The notes under the pieces were generated by a model. The model was given only the letters and a program-made list of their open reading frames with translations. It made no database searches and was not told where the DNA came from. This document shows, piece by piece, positions 35,159-49,059 of a DNA stretch of 64,000 nucleotides. The stretch spans positions 62,001 through 126,000 of the forward strand of contig NC_023758.2 of assembly GCF_000499845.2 (NCBI RefSeq), given 5' to 3'. Made by a program: the position numbers and the translations under genes. How positions within the stretch are numbered: position 1 is the first letter of the stretch; every line of letters starts with the position of its first letter. This stretch comes from Phaseolus vulgaris. Lineage: Eukaryota; Streptophyta; Magnoliopsida; Fabales; Fabaceae.

Positions 35159-38100
35159 GTGGTTTATCAACTTAAAAAAAGACATAATCGATTATCTTTC
35201 ATGTTTTCACCTATTTATATGCTTAAAAAAACATAATCGGATATTGGTTTTGTGTATTACGAGTGATAATCGATTATGACTCGCGGATTTCAAGTTGTTC
35301 AAAATTTAAATGTTTCCATGAATCTTTGATGACATGCAAGGTGTGTAAAAAAAATGAAGGAAGGATAATGAAGTAAAAGGGTATTGATCTATTGGTTTTA
35401 CTCGACTTTCTACACTAATGAAAAAAGAAACAAAATAATCTCTTACTCACTTGTCCGTCTTCACATTCTTCTTAACATACACAAATTCAAACATGCATGA
35501 TGTGTGTTTCTTCCTTAGTCACTAACAGAAAATGGTGGAAGCAAACACACTCTTAGTGAAATCTAACTTTTCACCAAAAGAATATGGAAAGGTAAATCTA
35601 ATTTTTCACCAAAAGTATAGAAGTGCATCAGAAACTATGGAGGTGGGGTAAGAAATTGCCTTTTTCCTTACTTCCACTTGGGCTTATTAGTTTGGATATA
35701 GGCCTCACCAAAGTTACAAATTCATTATGAATATATACATTTTGAAATATATTCTCAAATCTTCGTTCCAAAATATATATTTTTCAGAATGTCCCTATAA
35801 CTATAGTCTAAAAAAATTTAATCATTCAAATACATACGCACTCTGTCTTACCTTGTATAGAGTTGTACCGAGTTAATTAATAATTACATAACTATTCTTG
35901 TAAGTAACATTTTAATTACCAACTAAAACTTTTACGAGAGAGGATTGATAGATGAGAAGAAAATCACCAAAACTATTGATTTTTAATCAATTTTAACTAT
36001 CATACAGAGAATTTCATAAAAGGAGTATTAAGGATTGTCTCATTAAAATTCTTCTAGCTTTGAATGCTTGCTGATAAAGTCAACAGTGCAAAAAAATAAT
36101 CAATGACAGGGATTATAATATAAGTGATACAGTATAATGATTACAACTCCAAAAGAATTTTAAAAAATTAAATAAAAATATTTAAACTTAATGATGATTT
36201 TAAAATAGTTTAATATACATTATATTAATTGAAAAAAATTAAGTGTTGATTAAAACAGTTAATGATGTTAAAAATCTCAGTGATCGGATAACAATTTTAT
36301 GATCCTTGAACCCTTATAAAAATACATAATTGAGTTTTTTATTTATAAAATGGTATTAGTGACTCATTATTATGCAATTTTTCTTGGTACCAAATAGGAG
36401 TTCTGGTTTCAAAATAGTAAATAATCTATCCAATAATAATATTACTAATATTTTTTTACTTTATTAATGTAATGTGTCTATTGTATACTCGTTCAAAATT
36501 AACTCATTATACTTACTGAAATATTTACTAAAATATCATTCACTTAACAACTCTTAATATATTTTATATAAAAAAAATATAATAATTAACACAAGTTTTT
36601 TTAATCTTGGTCTCTTTCTGTAATCTTATTATATAATAAGTATACTTTTCATAATTTTCTCTTTTTTTTCCATTTATCTGACTTCATTACAAAACTTGTT
36701 ATGTATTTAATTTTTTTGCTATATATGTTTTTGTGCATTTTTTAAGGTCAGTTATTTTATCTTCCATTTAAATCAATTGTAACTTTAAAGATATGTGCAT
36801 TTTGTTGTAAAGAAAGGAGAAAAATAGAGCTTATTTTAGAAGAAAAGGCTTTTGTACTAAAATTTATAAACGAATTGATGAAAATTAATTATTTACAGAA
36901 TTTGGTTTTGTTAACCTTTCTTATTAAACTAATGGGTAAGAGTCACCAAATAATCTTTTTACTGGAAATGGTTTTGATATTGTAACATTAAATATCGTAT
37001 TTATCCAATAAAATATTTTATTTAAGAATAATAGGTAGCAAAACTATAATAAACTTCGTATATTTTTATTGCTTTGTTTTTTTTTTAGTAATATTTAATT
37101 GTAATAACTCTTTTATTATATTATAATAGTAATTTTTTTTATTTCATTTTCGCAAGTGAATTCAATTTAGTCTTATTATTTTGTAAGGATGATCATGGAC
37201 TCTTTTTTCAAAATTTAATTTAGATTTCATTTAAATTTAATACAATATATTGTATCTAAAATTTAAATTTATTTAAATTTAATTTACATATTCTTTTTTA
37301 ATTTATATTTTAATTGATCAATCCAACTAGACCTAGTCTAATGTAGACCTAGTCTAATGTGGACCTAGTCTAGTTAGATCCAACTTAACATAGATTTTGT
37401 TTAGTTAAAATTTACTTAAACTTAGTTTGATCTTAATCTAATTCATATTGACTTGGGTTAGTATTGATCCAACCTATGGACTTGACCTAACCCAAGACTT
37501 CATTTGACTCAGTCCCAAATAAACCAACCTAATTCAACTTAATCTTAACATGAGTCTCACTTGATTTGACATGATGTGTCCTGATTTAATTTGGATTTTA
37601 CTCAACTTTGTCCAATTTTGACTCAACCTAATGTTGAATTAACCCAACTGAATTTGATCTATCTCAATCCAACCTAAGTTCAACTTAGGTTGTACCTAAA
37701 TCATCCCAAATTAGACTTAGTTCGACTCAAACTAATATGACATTGTACTTAATTGACATGAGTTGACCTAACTCAAACATATTATATTATGCTTTATCTA
37801 TACCTAACCAAATATAATTAACCAATACTCACTTTAATTTTAAGTTTTTAAAATCTAAAAAAAATATTTAATTGAATAGATTGAAATTAAAATTTAAAAT
37901 ATGAATTTTAGATTTGAGATAAAAATTATTAAAATAAAATTAAAATAATATAAATTTAAATAATTATAAATTAAATTTAAAAATTATTATTTTTCATCCC
38001 TATTTTTAATTTTGTTAACAGCATTAAAGTATTTTTTTCTTTCAATTTGATAACAATGCACCTTGTATATTTATGTATTACTTATTTTTTGTACAAATTT

Positions 38101-38436
38101 ATATGATTTGTTATTTAAAATTAAAAAAATGAAGCAAAGGGATAACATTTCAAATAGTTGAAAAAAAACTATTAATCCCAATATTCAGACTTATTAAGTG
38201 AAGTTGTTTTTAATTGTCTACCCATGATGGTAGCTTTAGGTGAAGAAACGGCACAAGAAAAATACCAAATATATATAATACAGCCGGTTGCAGAGGAATA
38301 ATCTTAGGTGGAAGTTTCTGCGAAATTAGGCTCCGTCCTTTCAAATATTAAAATAAATATAAATAGTTTTGGGCTCTTCACATTGAAATAAATTTCTGTT
38401 ATTCATTCATCCAATTTGTGTTTGAGATCCAAAACA
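35159..38436. other. Intergenic region upstream of BI-1
   Basis: No gene is seen. ATAATCGATTAT palindromes occur at 35184-35195 and 35266-35277. At 37320-37800 there is a patch of irregular short repeats built from GACCTAGTCTAATGT and (T)AACCYAA-like words. The immediate BI-1 promoter has no clear TATA that I could fix. Confidence 0.5.
37325..37790. repeat. Irregular low-complexity repeat of CCTAA/CTTAA-type words
   Basis: GACCTAGTCTA occurs three times within about 50 bases (37330-37373). For the next 400 bases the words ACCTAA, AACCCAA, CAACTTA and GACTTG recur at irregular spacing. G and C content is higher than in the flanks. It is a degenerate minisatellite of unknown origin. Confidence 0.6.
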
Positions 38437-40326
38437 ATGGATGCTTTCAATTCCTTCTTCGATTCAAGAAACCGATGGAATTACGATACGCTCAAGAACT
38501 TCCGTCTCATTTCCCCGCTCGTTCAAAATCACCTCAAGAAGGTTTCCTTCTAATTTCTGCCTTTTTATCTTTTTTTTTCTTCAATTAGCTAAGAAATGTT
38601 GAAACCATGGATTTTCTAGGTTTTATCTCGTCGTATTTGGAATAATAATGCTCCTTCTTTTGCTTATATCAATTTCTCTGATTTTAGTTAGGGTTTGCAA
38701 AAATTAGGGTTGTAGGATCTTCGGGTGGTGGTTATATTTGGATTTCAGGGTAAATTTTAGTTTATTGATATGTTAATTTGGTTGATTGATTGTTGTAGGT
38801 TTATTTCACTCTGTGCTTCGCCGTGTTTGCTGCTGCTGTTGGGGCCTACCTTCACGTCCTGTTGAATGTTGGGGGTTTTCTTACTACGGTGGCGTGTGTG
38901 GGAAGCAGTGTTTGGTTACTCTCTACACCTCCTTTTGAAGAGGTATTTGTCATTTTAAGCCTATGTTGTTTTTTGGTTTTGTGACCGTTATTCACCTGTT
39001 TTTGTCTCTCTGTGTGTGATGTGCAGAAGAAGAGGGTGACTTTGTTGATGGCCGCCTCACTGTTTCAGGGTGCCTCCATTGGACCTTTGATTGATTTGGC
39101 TATTCAAATAGAACCAAGGTATGTGCTATATGGTGGTCAATGGATTGTGTGAGGATTCGTATGATACATTCAACGAGCCCGTCACCTTTGATTGCAATTA
39201 AATTATTGACGTTTTTGGATAAACTTTTAACGACTTTGTGAAGGTGAAGCAAATGAGAAAAAAAAAATGAAATTTAACTTCTCTCATATTGATATAAACG
39301 TATGAATAAGAATAAGTTAAAATAAATGTATTGGAAAATTTAAATGAGAGTTTCTGTAAAAGCTTGGGTGTATAATTATTTTTTTCTCCTGTTAGTTCTT
39401 TTATTTACAGTAGTCTTCGTGGGGGACAATTGGCTGGTGCGTTGATGAATGTTTTATAGTTCCGTGACACTATTCTTTTGTTGCTCCAGCCTTATCCTTA
39501 GTGCATTTGTGGCAACATCCTTGGCCTTTGCATGCTTCTCGGGAGCAGCTTTGGTTGCAAGACGTAGGGAGTACCTGTACCTTGGTGGCTTGGTTTCTTC
39601 TGGATTGTCCATCCTTCTCTGGTTGCACTTTGCTTCTTCCATCTTTGGAGGTTCAACAGCTCTCTTCAAGTTTGAGGTAAGTGGCTGTCATTATTCCCAT
39701 TTTGCGAAAATAGCTTGGGGCACTCTAATTCTTGGTTATACATATATTTAGAGAAATGCTGTCGATACTCTTTTTAAGACTCTCTTTCTGACATTCTCTC
39801 TAAGATTGGTAATTGAATGGAAATTACAAATATTAGTCAGTTCTACTTTTCATTCAATGATCCTGCCACTTTATTTAGAACTAAGACGTCTAAATATCTT
39901 ATTTCTAATAAATATTAACCGATAACCAATAGATTGTTAGAAGGAGTATTAACATCTCTTATAAGAATTCAATATTTTGTTTTTCTATCCTTTAAGTCTC
40001 AAATTACATGGAGTTTATTTCATGTTGTGGCAGTTGTACTTTGGGCTTTTGGTGTTTGTGGGTTACATTATAGTAGATACCCAAGAAATAGTTGAGAGAG
40101 CACACATGGGCGATCTGGACTATGTAAAGCATGCCTTGACCTTGTTTACTGACTTGGTTGCGGTTTTTGTCAGGATTCTTGTTATTATGGTGAGTTTGAT
40201 TGTAAAGCATCCTTTTATAGATTCTCTTCTACCTTGCAAATTCGTATTGACGGGATTTTTACTATTATTTTTCAGTTGAAGAATTCAGCTGAGAGGAATG
40301 AGAAGAAGAAGAAGAGGAGAGATTAG
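38437..40326 (+). CDS. BI-1: Bax inhibitor-1 (TMBIM family), ER cell-death suppressor
   Basis: Six exons: 38437-38541, 38799-38942, 39027-39118, 39490-39676, 40034-40189 and 40276-40326. All are GT-AG and give 244 codons, the usual plant BI-1 size (about 247). The N-terminus MDAFNSFFDSRNRWNYDTLK is typical. Six to seven hydrophobic segments run from about residue 36 to 218. Family landmarks include RVTLLMAASLFQGASIGPLI, ARRREYLYLGGLVSSGLSIL, VGYIIVDTQEIVERAHMGDL and DYVKHALTLFTDLVAVFVRI. The C-terminus EKKKKRRD is the basic tail known in the family for Ca2+ and calmodulin-dependent function. BI-1 resides in the ER membrane and dampens Ca2+-linked programmed cell death. Conserved acidic residues in the DxQ/DLDYV segments are intact. 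The gene looks fully functional. Confidence 0.96.
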
Positions 40327-43300
40327 TTTATTACCAGTCTCTGCTCGGTTTACACTTCTCTTGGCTTGGTCTTCAATACATAGGATACTTGACTATAAAG
40401 TGTTTTAATCTTCATGAGCTTGTTCCTACTTGTTTGCTTTTGAACTTTATAACAAAACATGTATCAAAATGAAAAAAAATAGGTTTCTAAGTATTTTTAA
40501 TATAAATAACTAGAGAAGCTTTAAAAAAATTAAAAATGTTTTATAGTTTCAATTTTATCTTAATACATGTTATAAAGTAAGGTGGTCTTGGACAACCAAT
40601 TTTCGACCCAAAATAGGAATAGTTAGTCGATTTAAAATATAGTTTGAGTATTTATACAACCAATTATAACTTTTAAGAATATGCATTAATCATTGACAAA
40701 TCATTATTAAAATTACTTATTTGTTTAATAATGTAATTGGATTAAATATGCTTTTCAGTTATTGCAATTCTTACAATTTCTTTTTTTAATTGTATGGATA
40801 AAATGGAAGTTAAAGTAATCAATCTAACGTGATATTTTTGAGGGTCAATTGTACAATGCAAGTATTTGAAATTTTAAAAATAAATTTGTAAATTTAATGT
40901 TTATTTTTTACAAAGTATATAGTAGAAACCATGTTAGGATTTTAGATTTCAGAGAGATATAAGAAAATATTCTATGATTATTAAGATAAAAATGAATTAC
41001 CAAAAATTTCGGAATTAGGTATGAAGAAAGTAACCGTGTTTTAAAGGGCAGTATTTTAAATTCTTATAAAAAAATTACATCCCTTTGCCGAAATGCTTGT
41101 GATTTATGAATGTAAAGTAAATATAACACGGGATCCATTAAGTCACGGACTGATACTGACTTATAATGCTTGCAATTAGAAGCACCTTAAACTTAGTTAC
41201 AGCGTAGATCATGCTTTTTATTTTATAATCCTACCAAATTAAATCAAGAGTTATTTCATGCAAATATACTATGACGTGTTTGGAGCTCTTGACAAATTTA
41301 TTTAACTTGAAATTTGATGATAAGGTGGCAAAACTCCATCACGTGATCATGATACAAGAGTGCTGAAAAGTTTGATCTGCTGAATGTTATATTTAGTCTT
41401 CTTTTTTTAAGTTTAAAAATTAATTTGTAAATTAAGGGCTTACTCCTACTGCAAATCGGGTGGATGGCAATGGTTGGAAGTATTCCACAATATTTTGAAA
41501 AAAATGTGAATGCATGGTGGACAAGAGCCAAAAAACAAATTAATGAAATCAGAAAGAGTATGTCACTGACAAAGTTTTGGTGCCATGTCAGGCATATGTT
41601 GTAAAGTTTCAGTACTACTTACGTTAATCAATTTTATTTTATACATTTTTAAATCTTTAAATAATTACAGTACTACTTATGTATTATATGATTTTAAAAG
41701 TTCCAGAACATTCCATAGGGGACTAACAAACTTTTATTAATACAAATCAAGACTTCTATTAACCCTAAAACCATATGTTGCTTTTTCTTAATTCGCAGAT
41801 AAAGTCTGAATAACCAAATAATTCAACCATCATACACAACATCGAATACTATTTTTTTTTTACAAGCTCACAATAACATACACAGACGAAAGTGTTGTTC
41901 TTGCATTCTACAATTTTATCTCATTAAATTTTAAATAATTATAGATTTACTTTGCATTTAAACACGAAATTTTCCAATTTTTATGATATTTATAAATAAT
42001 TAATTTATTCATAAATATAAAAAAATATAATGATAACTTTTTTTAAAAATGAAATCGGATTTTAAAATAAAGTTGTGACGAGTTATTTAGAATAAAATAG
42101 TGAATTCATATGACAACCTATTTTCGTTCAGAATTTATAAATTTTGATCCCAATGGGGATAAAAGTTCATCATTTATTTGGAAGGTAGCCCTACAGTGAT
42201 AAGTGTAACATCAAATTATAATATTTCAATAATGTGACAGCCTTTGATAATTCGACTCATCACGCAAAGTCACTAACATGCTCCTTCTCCCAAAAATATG
42301 CAATCATTCTACGCTGAGGAAACAAGCATCAGAAAAGAGTATTATGCACACTGCTCACCACAAGTATTTAGACCCAATAAACAATAAATCAAACTAGTAT
42401 ACTGCCTAAGAATATATAACATTTTTATATCTATAAGTAAAAAATAACTTTAAACTTAATTTAATTTTAAAAAATATTTTATAAGATAATTTTCATAATT
42501 ATTTATATATTGAAATTATGTTCAGATTTTTAACATATTTCTTATAGAATAGGTAGTTGGATCCAAATGATTGGAAGATAAGTTCAATAAACTCTCGTTA
42601 AAATAGATAGACTCTGATTAACTCTAATAGTATATTAAGAATTAGACTATAAACTTAACTTAATCTATAAAATTGATTTATAAAATAAAATTTACATTAA
42701 TTAAAATTTAACATTTAGATTGACTTTAAACCAAACCAAGTAATATTTTATGTGTTTCATAGTTTAAAGTGATGAGTTTTAGACTTTAAAAAGGAAAAAT
42801 TGTTATCTAAATTGTGTAACCTCAACTCATTTGCCAACATGTACATGGGTAGTTGCAAATCCTGATCAGAAGCCACCTTTCCTTTTGGCATCTTTGCACA
42901 CTTTATTCCATTCCTAATATTAATACCCACATAATACATTATGTTGCTATTATTAATACTCTTTTGTGTGAAGGGCCTCTATCAATCTCACTCATATGGG
43001 CCTAATACTTCCACTTAGTTTATAAGGTTCTTACATGTGTTTTTGTTACTTGGGATGAGTTGTAGGGTGAAAGATTCCAAACAAACTTACATCAAAGAGC
43101 ATCAAAAAGGAAAATCGAATACTTAGGAATTTCAACAAAAAAGTTTTTACACAAAAATGATTTCCTCAGCAAAGAGGCAAACAAAAGATACGAAGCTGAT
43201 TCCTAAATAAAGTAACCACAAAATATAAGTGTGTGAGTGGAAAATAATTAACAAAGAATAATTATGGTAATTGCAATGTCAATGGTTTGAGAATGACACA

Positions 43301-44570
43301 GGAATTAGGGTTAGAAATAAATTTACACTGCATTTGTGTGCGCTGCAGAGTCACCACCCCACTTAATGGAATATCACTGAAACTCTTTGAGATATCTTTT
43401 TCCCCATTCAAATTACAAAAATTAAATCAACCCTAATAGATTATTAGGTTTCTCTTTTCTGTTCTATAAAAGGACAACACACAACTCAACTTTTTGCGTT
43501 TCGGCACATTAATGTAATTTGCCAGATCCCACCACGATTCTCTAGCTACTCATAAAAACTTCAATTCATTAAATCTGATTATTTATTTTTGTATATTTTT
43601 ATTTTATGACCATTTACACAGTTATAAAATTATAAGGGCTTTTCAAATTAAAGTTTTTGTATTGTTGAATAGCCAAAGTTTAGGATTTGAATGTGTTTTT
43701 CTTTAAGTTTAGTGTAAAAAAATTACATTCATAAAGATTAAAAAAAAAGAGTACGAGTGTTAATACATGTGATATGATTATTTTCTTACGTCATTATTTT
43801 GCTCAAATGTTAATTGGTATTAATATTAAAGAATATAATTATTTATATTAATATAAGAGGTGATTTTTAGTATTAGATGGGGATAAATTGAAGTGAAAAT
43901 GAAAACAAAATGAAAAATCAAATATAGTATTGAGAGATTGTGGGAGAAAGGTGAAGTTGGAGTTACACATGAAAATTGTGATATTAGAAGATTGCACAAC
44001 AAGAATGAGATTGAAATTGGGTATTAAAGTCATGAAGAATAACTAATATGCATTTATTGTTTGTAATTTTAATTTATATTTGAGACAATAGTTGGAATCT
44101 GTAAAAAATATTTAAAAAAAAACTGTTTTTATAAGATTGAAAAATTGTAACTTCTTACCTTTAATAAAATTTTCCTATTCAACTCCATACAATCTTATTT
44201 TCTCATATAAAAATTGGTTGTTTAAAAAAAACGAAATTAGTTATTTTAAAAATGTTATATAAAAAAAATTGGAAAAGTTGTTCACATTATAATCTATTAT
44301 CTTAATAAAAGATTAAAATATTGTATATATGGAATGTTAATATATGTTTTTGGAATAGTTTATATTTTAAATATTATCTTTTCTCTATACATTGCATCTC
44401 CAACATTTTTGTTTTATCTTTATCATGCAGTAACCTTCCAACTTTTTTCTACATTGGTAGGTATCAATGTTAGTTAGCAATTAAAATTAAATTACCACGG
44501 TTACTTATGAGATAAATAAATGAATCAATTGTATAATAATTATGTAAGAAGATGAATTAATCGTTTTAAT
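40327..44570. other. AT-rich intergenic region
   Basis: Long AT-rich spacer between BI-1 and the MITE. The small frames at 41298-41531, 42757-42939 and 43848-44033 carry no recognisable features. A TATA-like CTATAAAAGG lies near 43465, but no gene follows that I can support. Confidence 0.5.
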
Positions 44571-45010
44571 CAAATAATTTTCCTTAAAAAAAAATTATTA
44601 AATAACAACTAAATTTAGAGAAAAAAATAATTAATCATTTGACTAAATTAGATACTATTTTAAAAATTAAAAAAATATTAATATATGGTAGTTTTTATTA
44701 TTATAAAAATTTATAAAATAGTTTATAACTTTATATGTAAATTAGCTATCAAGCTTTTAGCTATTTATATTTTAGATTGTAAATTAGTTTCTAAGAGACT
44801 AATTTAAAATATAAAGTAGTAAGTAAATAAATTTTTTTTAATTATTAGATAACAAATGATAAATTATTTTATAAATTTTTATTAATAATAGAAACTACAT
44901 TTGATATTAATAATTTTTTTAGTTTATAAGAAGGTTTCTAATTTAATCAATTAGTAACTAATTATTTTTGTCTTTAAAATTAATTTTTAATTAATGATTT
45001 TCTTGTAGTA
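44571..45010. mobile_element. CACTA-like MITE with long degenerate inverted ends
   Basis: Read from the right end on the minus strand, the sequence starts TACTACAAGAAAATCATT. This is the plant CACTA-type terminus CACTACAAGAAAA with its first base changed. The 60-75 bases at the left end (ending near GACTAAATTAGA) match the reverse complement of the right end (ending near GATTAAATTAGAAA). The matched blocks include AATAATTA and AAATTAGA. The interior is AT-rich and non-coding. It is therefore a non-autonomous element of about 440 bp. The left boundary is approximate. Confidence 0.6.
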
Positions 45011-48000
45011 TAAATAATTATAAAATTACAATACTTTTAAAAATTTATGGAATTTGATTATATAATATTAAGACATTTCATATCTTTCATACTATATACT
45101 AATACTAAGTCATCAAATTGACACCTTGACTCTTTGTTACTAAATAGGTGGTAGAAACTTTTAGATTTTTTTCCATCTAATACTTTTTATTTATATAATT
45201 ATGTTATCAACAAATTGATACATTTTGTAATTCAATATTTAAACTATATTCAAATAAGATTATGATACTCTCATAATAATGACCTTTTACACAAATACTT
45301 CATTAATTTAATTATATATAATTTTTACACACATACATCATTATTATTTAATTACACTCTTGTAACCACAGGAATGTAAAGTTAAAAAAAAAAATAGTAT
45401 AATCCACTTTTTAAACTTTTAAAATTATCTTAAGCAAAATAAAACATTCCACTTAGAATAGAAGAATATTTATTGATTGAGTTCTCTTCACTTTAGCAAC
45501 ATTCCTAAAAATAAAAATCCAATTTCTTTTTTAATGATATATAGTCTAAGAGAGATAATTTTTAAGTTGAACACGAATTTACATATTTTGAATATTCTTT
45601 AAATGGATCGTCTTAGTGAAATATTTTACCTAAATATGAATATAGTGAAATAATAATTAGCTTGAGCAAGAATTTATCAATATTAGTGAATTTTCTTCTA
45701 TTCTGTTTGGACAAGAAATTTGTACTTAAACGAGAAATGTTGATATTAACAATTCAAACTTTTAAAACTGAGAAAATTAAACAAATTAATTAGTACTAGC
45801 TCTATTTAACTAATAACGGATAAAACTGATTCACTAAAGTGAAAATGTAAAAAGTATTTCGAAGACTGATTATTTATCTTTATAAATTCACTGAAAAAAA
45901 CTTAATACATCTTATTATTTTTATTTTATTTTATACAAGCTTTCATGTTATACTTCATTATGCAACTTAACATCTCAGCTAGACTCACACCTCAAACAAC
46001 ATTAATTATCTACCATTACATGAAAAAATTATTATTAAAAAAAATACAAAAATATGAAAAGATTAGACAAAACCATATATTAATAAAAACGAAAAACAAT
46101 ACATCTTACTATTTACACCACATCCAATTTCTATTATCTTAACTTAAACTCAAAATTACATGCATATTTTATATATACAATTTAAATTCAATTATTTATT
46201 TCAATGTATTCCACACACTCATATTAAATAAAAAAGCTTACCTTCATTATTGATAATTTTTTTAATTATTTATTGTATTTATTCCGGGTAAACAAGAAAA
46301 AAAAAGTAATATTTCTTACAAATTATAAAATTCTATCAAATTGACCATCATTTCTTTTAAAAACTTGGTTTATGTTAACTACCAAAAGAATAATAATTAT
46401 GATAATTAGTGCGTAGTGTATTTAATTAATAGTTTAAATTTTTAGAATTCATTTATTTATAATTGTGATGCAAAATTTTCTCAGATGCATTTGTTAAAAT
46501 GTTCATTATTTTATTAATATATTGAGATTACATATCATTTATCATTTTCATTTTTTTTATTTTTGAAAAATAATGATTATTTTCTCATTTTTATAATATT
46601 TAATTAGTGTTTGATTATTAGGAAACTGTATGCTATAAAATCAGACCATCATCATTTTATGCTGGATAAAATTTTATTTGGGTTAAACAATGCATACATT
46701 ATTTGTTCTGTTCTTTTTCTAAATTCTGAAGTTATTTTATATATATATATATATATATATATTATTTGTACAAGGCTTTATCATTGTTTAATATTTTATT
46801 TCTATTTTTTCCCTTTGTAATGTAAATGTAATAAAATTAATAAAATATCTAAAATTTATCACTTGAAATTTAAAATTTAAAATAATAATAGTAATTCCAC
46901 ATACCTCCGATCACAATTAAATACATCATATCAATACCCACTCATTTAGTTGTTGTTATCAATTTAAATAAACTTTTTTTATTAACTAATAATAATTTTA
47001 TATTTCTTCGTGACAGGATTCTTGTTTGAATGGTAATGATAATAAAAAATAATGAAAAAAAATCTGAATTTTCTAAGATAAATTGAAAGGAGAGAGAATG
47101 ATACAAATATATTATGAAAAAAAAGATATGTAGTCAATATTTTCACACTTATACACGGATAAGATAATGAGATGGAATTTTTTTTTAATTTATTATAATT
47201 ATATATGAAATTTGAAACTACTCCTACCTGAGATAGTTGAAATATATTTAAAACATGTTATGAATTAATTACTATAAATAAATACAATATTAATGTACAA
47301 AAGATAAAATCTAATAATTTAATTATTTTTTAACATAATATAAATCATAATAAATCTAATAACTTATTTATATTTTTAACATAATATAATCATAACAAAT
47401 TAGTAAAAAAATACTCATTTTGTTAACATTCACATTTTAAATTCTAAAAAGCTAGAGTTTTGTGAGTTTCTATAACAAACACATGTATTGCGTGAAATGG
47501 AATTCTAATTATTAATTCCTCTTATTTTTATATTAAGTTTATGTTTTCATATATTTTTTAAAGTGTCAAGCATCATTCACAAATAAATTTTAATCCAACT
47601 CATTCATATTTAATTAAATAGATTTTTATTTATCGTTTAACTCCAATATACATTTTTTACACTCTAAATTCTACTTTTACTAATACATATTTTTATTTAC
47701 CTTAGTATCATAACGTCATTTACATAAACATATTTTCAATTTCATGAATATATAACTTAATTTATAAAATATAAAGCTTCCATACTAAGAGGTACCCACT
47801 AAACACGTTCCATATTTGGTAAACATAAAATTATGATAAATTATTATTTATTTTTACCACAAATTTTCACTTTTTTTCTTTCTTTTCTTACCTACCAACT
47901 TTGGTTTTCTCTATTTCCTTTTTCTTCTATCCAAACAAACAAAACATGAATCATCCATCATTCAGGTTAAATTAAAAATTACTATTAGATTTGGAATTCA

Positions 48001-48600
48001 GCAGTAACCTTCCATGGCTAATCCAACAATGATGATAATTACTTTAAGTTAATCCAACATGAATCCAACAACATATGAGAAAGTCACATAGACAGGTTTA
48101 TTGTTCTATTTTTAAAAACAAAAACACCATTTTAAATCCTTATCAACATCATGTCATCACACACGGGACAATATAAAATTAAGAATTGGTATTCACATCT
48201 TGTACTAAAAAAACATTTCATTTCATAGCAGCAGGAACAAAATTTGGGAAGGGCCAAAAACATCTCCTTGTTTCTTTCTCCTCTTTCAGTGTTTTTTTTT
48301 TCCTTTCCTTCAAAAAAACAAATCAGTTATTGTAAATTCTGTTCTATTTGATTCACAAAAAATGAAGAATGGATGGGAAATGGAATACTTTTAGATTTTA
48401 TTATTATTTGTTGAGAATTTAAAAAATGGATGATTAGAAAAGAAGAAAAGTCCATAGTCAACAGGATCTGTGCAATGATATTCCCCTACCCTTCTGTTCT
48501 CTCTGTAATTAGATGAGATCATATTTTTTAATATCACAAAAAGCAAAATTGAAATATTTCAAATAAAATCAACAAAAGAGAAAAATGAAAAGAGAAGAAA
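45011..48600. other. AT-rich intergenic region upstream of GATA gene
   Basis: No coding sequence is recognised. A (TA)12 run lies at 46739-46762. From 48640 the sequence becomes C/T-rich and probably forms part of the 5' UTR or promoter of the GATA gene. The frame at 48585-48818 lies in that leader and is not a gene. Confidence 0.5.
46739..46762. repeat. (TA)12 microsatellite
   Basis: Uninterrupted AT dinucleotides. Confidence 0.9.
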
Positions 48601-49059
48601 AAGCAGAAAAAGTTGAGACATTTACTTCTTATACAATACAAGAGGTCACACACAGAGACCTTCTCTTCTCTCTTTCTCTCTCAACATTCAACCTTCTTTT
48701 CTTTCCCCTTTTCACAACCATTTCTGAGATTCCTTCTCTAGTCTTCTCTTATTGTACAATTCCCACCTACATCAATCCTTTCAGTTGTTGCGAGATTGTT
48801 TATGTGAAATCTCTTTAAGGACTGTAAAAGGACAAAACTTTTTCTGGGTTTATTGGTTCCTGCTTTAATTTTTCTTTCAGCAAACTATCATTTCTGGGTT
48901 TTCCTATAAAAGAAAGCATTTCTACATAACTATTGTATTTTTTTCAGAAAAAAAAAACATTTTTTGTTATTTTTTTTGTCAAAGATATAATTTTTTTTCT
49001 CATTTTCCCGTAATCTTTTTCTTCATATCTTTTAATTAATCTGCGGGAAAGATTGACAC

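Noticed and set aside
35184..35277. ATAATCGATTAT palindromes as a regulatory operator
   Set aside because: Short AT-rich palindromes are common in such sequence and no gene is nearby; more likely a repeat remnant.
39449..39751. Frame starting at ATG 39449 as a separate protein
   Set aside because: It reads through exon 4 of BI-1 with intron on both sides; splice signals at 39488 and 39677 define the exon.
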